Shown one piece after another: positions 26,637-27,624 of a DNA stretch of 27,624 nucleotides. How positions within the stretch are numbered: position 1 is the stretch's first letter; each line of letters opens with the position of its first letter. Source of the DNA: Rhodocyclaceae bacterium UBA2250 (GTDB lineage: Bacteria; Pseudomonadota; Gammaproteobacteria; Burkholderiales; Rhodocyclaceae); assembly GCA_002347285.1 (NCBI GenBank), contig DDXW01000047.1, positions 3,877-31,500 of the forward strand, read 5' to 3'. Below the pieces are notes generated by a model. The model ran no database searches and was not told where the DNA came from. It was given only the letters and a program-made list of their open reading frames with translations. The translations under genes were made by a program, and so were the position numbers.

Positions 26637-27608
26637 ATGAAACTGAAGAAGATCGCAGCACTGATCGCCGTGGCCGGACTCTCAACATCGGCTTTCGCTA
26701 CCAACGGCTATTTTGCGCACGGCTACGGCATCAAGGCCAAGGGCATGGGCGGCGTCGGCATCGCCTATGGTCAGGACGCACTGGCGGCCGCCACCAACCC
26801 GGCCAACATGGTGCTGCTCGGCGATCGTTGGGACGTCGGCGTCGAATACTTCCGCCCGCAGCGGGAATCCACGATTGTTGGCAACGGTGCCGGCGCCAAC
26901 GGAAAATATGACGGCAACGACTCGGAAAACTATTTCATTCCGGAATTCGGCTACAACCGGATGATCGCGAACAACATGTCGCTTGGCGTTTCCGTCTATG
27001 GCAACGGCGGCATGGCAACCGATTACGGCCGGAATCCCTTCGCGGCATTTGGTGCGACGGGCAAGGCGGGGGTTGATCTGTCCCAGTTGTTCATTGCCCC
27101 GACCTGGTCCTACAAACTCAACGAGAACCACTCGGTCGGCGTCAGCCTGAAGATCGCTTACCAAACCTTCGAGGCGTTCGGTCTTAATCCGACCTTTGGC
27201 GCAATTTCGAGCAATCCGGCCAAATTGTCGAACAACGACCATGACAGCTCTTGGGGCTGGGGTGTTGGTATTGGCTGGACCGGGCAGGTCACCCCGACCC
27301 TGAAGCTCGGCGCGGCCTATCAATCCAAGACCTCAATGCAGGAACTTGATGAGTACAAGGGCCTGTTCGCGGAGAAGGGCGGCTTCGACATCCCTGAGAA
27401 CTTCGGTTTCGGCATGGCATGGCAGGCGACCCCTCAGCTCGTGATCGCCGCCGATATCCAGCGAATCAACTACAGCGAGATCAAGTCAATTGCCAATCCG
27501 CTGCACTTTCCGCCGGCAGCAGGACAGTTGCTGGGTAACAATGGTGGCTCTGGTTTCGGATGGGACGACATGACGGTCTACAAGATCGGTTTTGCCTACG
27601 ATCACTAG
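26637..27608 (+). CDS. OmpP1/FadL family outer membrane channel, apparently truncated by a frameshift
   Basis: A 323-residue beta-barrel protein with a signal peptide (MKLKKIAALIAVAGLSTSAFA) cleaved before TNGYFAHGYG. The mature start (GYGIKAKGMGGVGIAYGQDALAAATNPA) is the hallmark plug region of FadL/OmpP1 transporters for hydrophobic compounds. Repeated amphipathic strands follow. The family is usually 400-450 residues. Here the frame stops after WDDMTVYKIGFAYDH, where relatives continue with another barrel strand. In the +1 frame directly after this point the sequence reads SVPTLI, which fits the expected strand. A one-base insertion near 27604-27607 would explain it; the true end then lies outside the window. 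Base composition is a little less GC-rich than its neighbours. Confidence 0.85.
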   Translation: MKLKKIAALIAVAGLSTSAFATNGYFAHGYGIKAKGMGGVGIAYGQDALAAATNPANMVLLGDRWDVGVEYFRPQRESTIVGNGAGANGKYDGNDSENYFIPEFGYNRMIANNMSLGVSVYGNGGMATDYGRNPFAAFGATGKAGVDLSQLFIAPTWSYKLNENHSVGVSLKIAYQTFEAFGLNPTFGAISSNPAKLSNNDHDSSWGWGVGIGWTGQVTPTLKLGAAYQSKTSMQELDEYKGLFAEKGGFDIPENFGFGMAWQATPQLVIAADIQRINYSEIKSIANPLHFPPAAGQLLGNNGGSGFGWDDMTVYKIGFAYDH

Positions 27609-27624
27609 TGTCCCAACGTTAATC

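Overview
The window looks like a chromosomal segment of a chemolithotrophic, sulfur-oxidising betaproteobacterium. It is GC-rich, with promoter -10 boxes of the TAGAAT/TAAAAT type. The genes resemble those of Thiobacillus, Sulfuricella or Sulfuritalea-type organisms: a truncated Sox system without soxCD, a Qmo-like complex built with HdrCB, SoeABC sulfite dehydrogenase, TusA and DsrE2. The genus cannot be fixed from sequence alone.

Layout. (1) 95-1559, plus strand: lemA and a GIDE-type membrane protein with an EF-hand. (2) 1563-7158, minus strand: dnaE, a metallo-beta-lactamase-fold hydrolase, an internally deleted WrbA-like flavodoxin, and pirin. (3) 7227-13829, minus strand: the sox cluster, in transcription order soxY-soxZ, terminator, ECF sigma factor, membrane anti-sigma factor with a DsrE-like domain, soxA-soxX, terminator, soxB-soxH. 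(4) 13879-14389: RNA genes, with a candidate 6S RNA and tRNA-Ala(CGC), each framed by hairpin terminators. (5) 14418-19525, minus strand: qmoA-qmoB-hdrC-hdrB. (6) 19677-20611, minus strand: a YfcE-type phosphoesterase and an unrecognised small protein. (7) 20750-25346, plus strand: soeABC. (8) 25475-27608, plus strand: tusA, dsrE2 and an OmpP1/FadL-type outer membrane protein that appears frameshifted.

How it works together (inference from family knowledge). Periplasmic SoxXA, SoxYZ and SoxB would start thiosulfate oxidation. Without SoxCD the sulfane sulfur left on SoxY needs another route. TusA and DsrE2 are cytoplasmic-side sulfur-trafficking proteins. Sulfite formed inside the cell can be oxidised directly by SoeABC, or through APS reductase (not in this window) coupled to QmoAB-HdrCB.

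The most interesting element is the ECF sigma/anti-sigma pair inside the sox cluster. The anti-sigma protein has one membrane span followed by a predicted periplasmic DsrE-like sulfur-carrier domain with its conserved cysteine. The same bipartite promoter motif, ATGGAAT-N17-CGTC(C)TAA, lies upstream of both the sigma gene and soxY. This suggests a sulfur-sensing transmembrane switch that controls sox expression. I do not know of a described example, but could not search.
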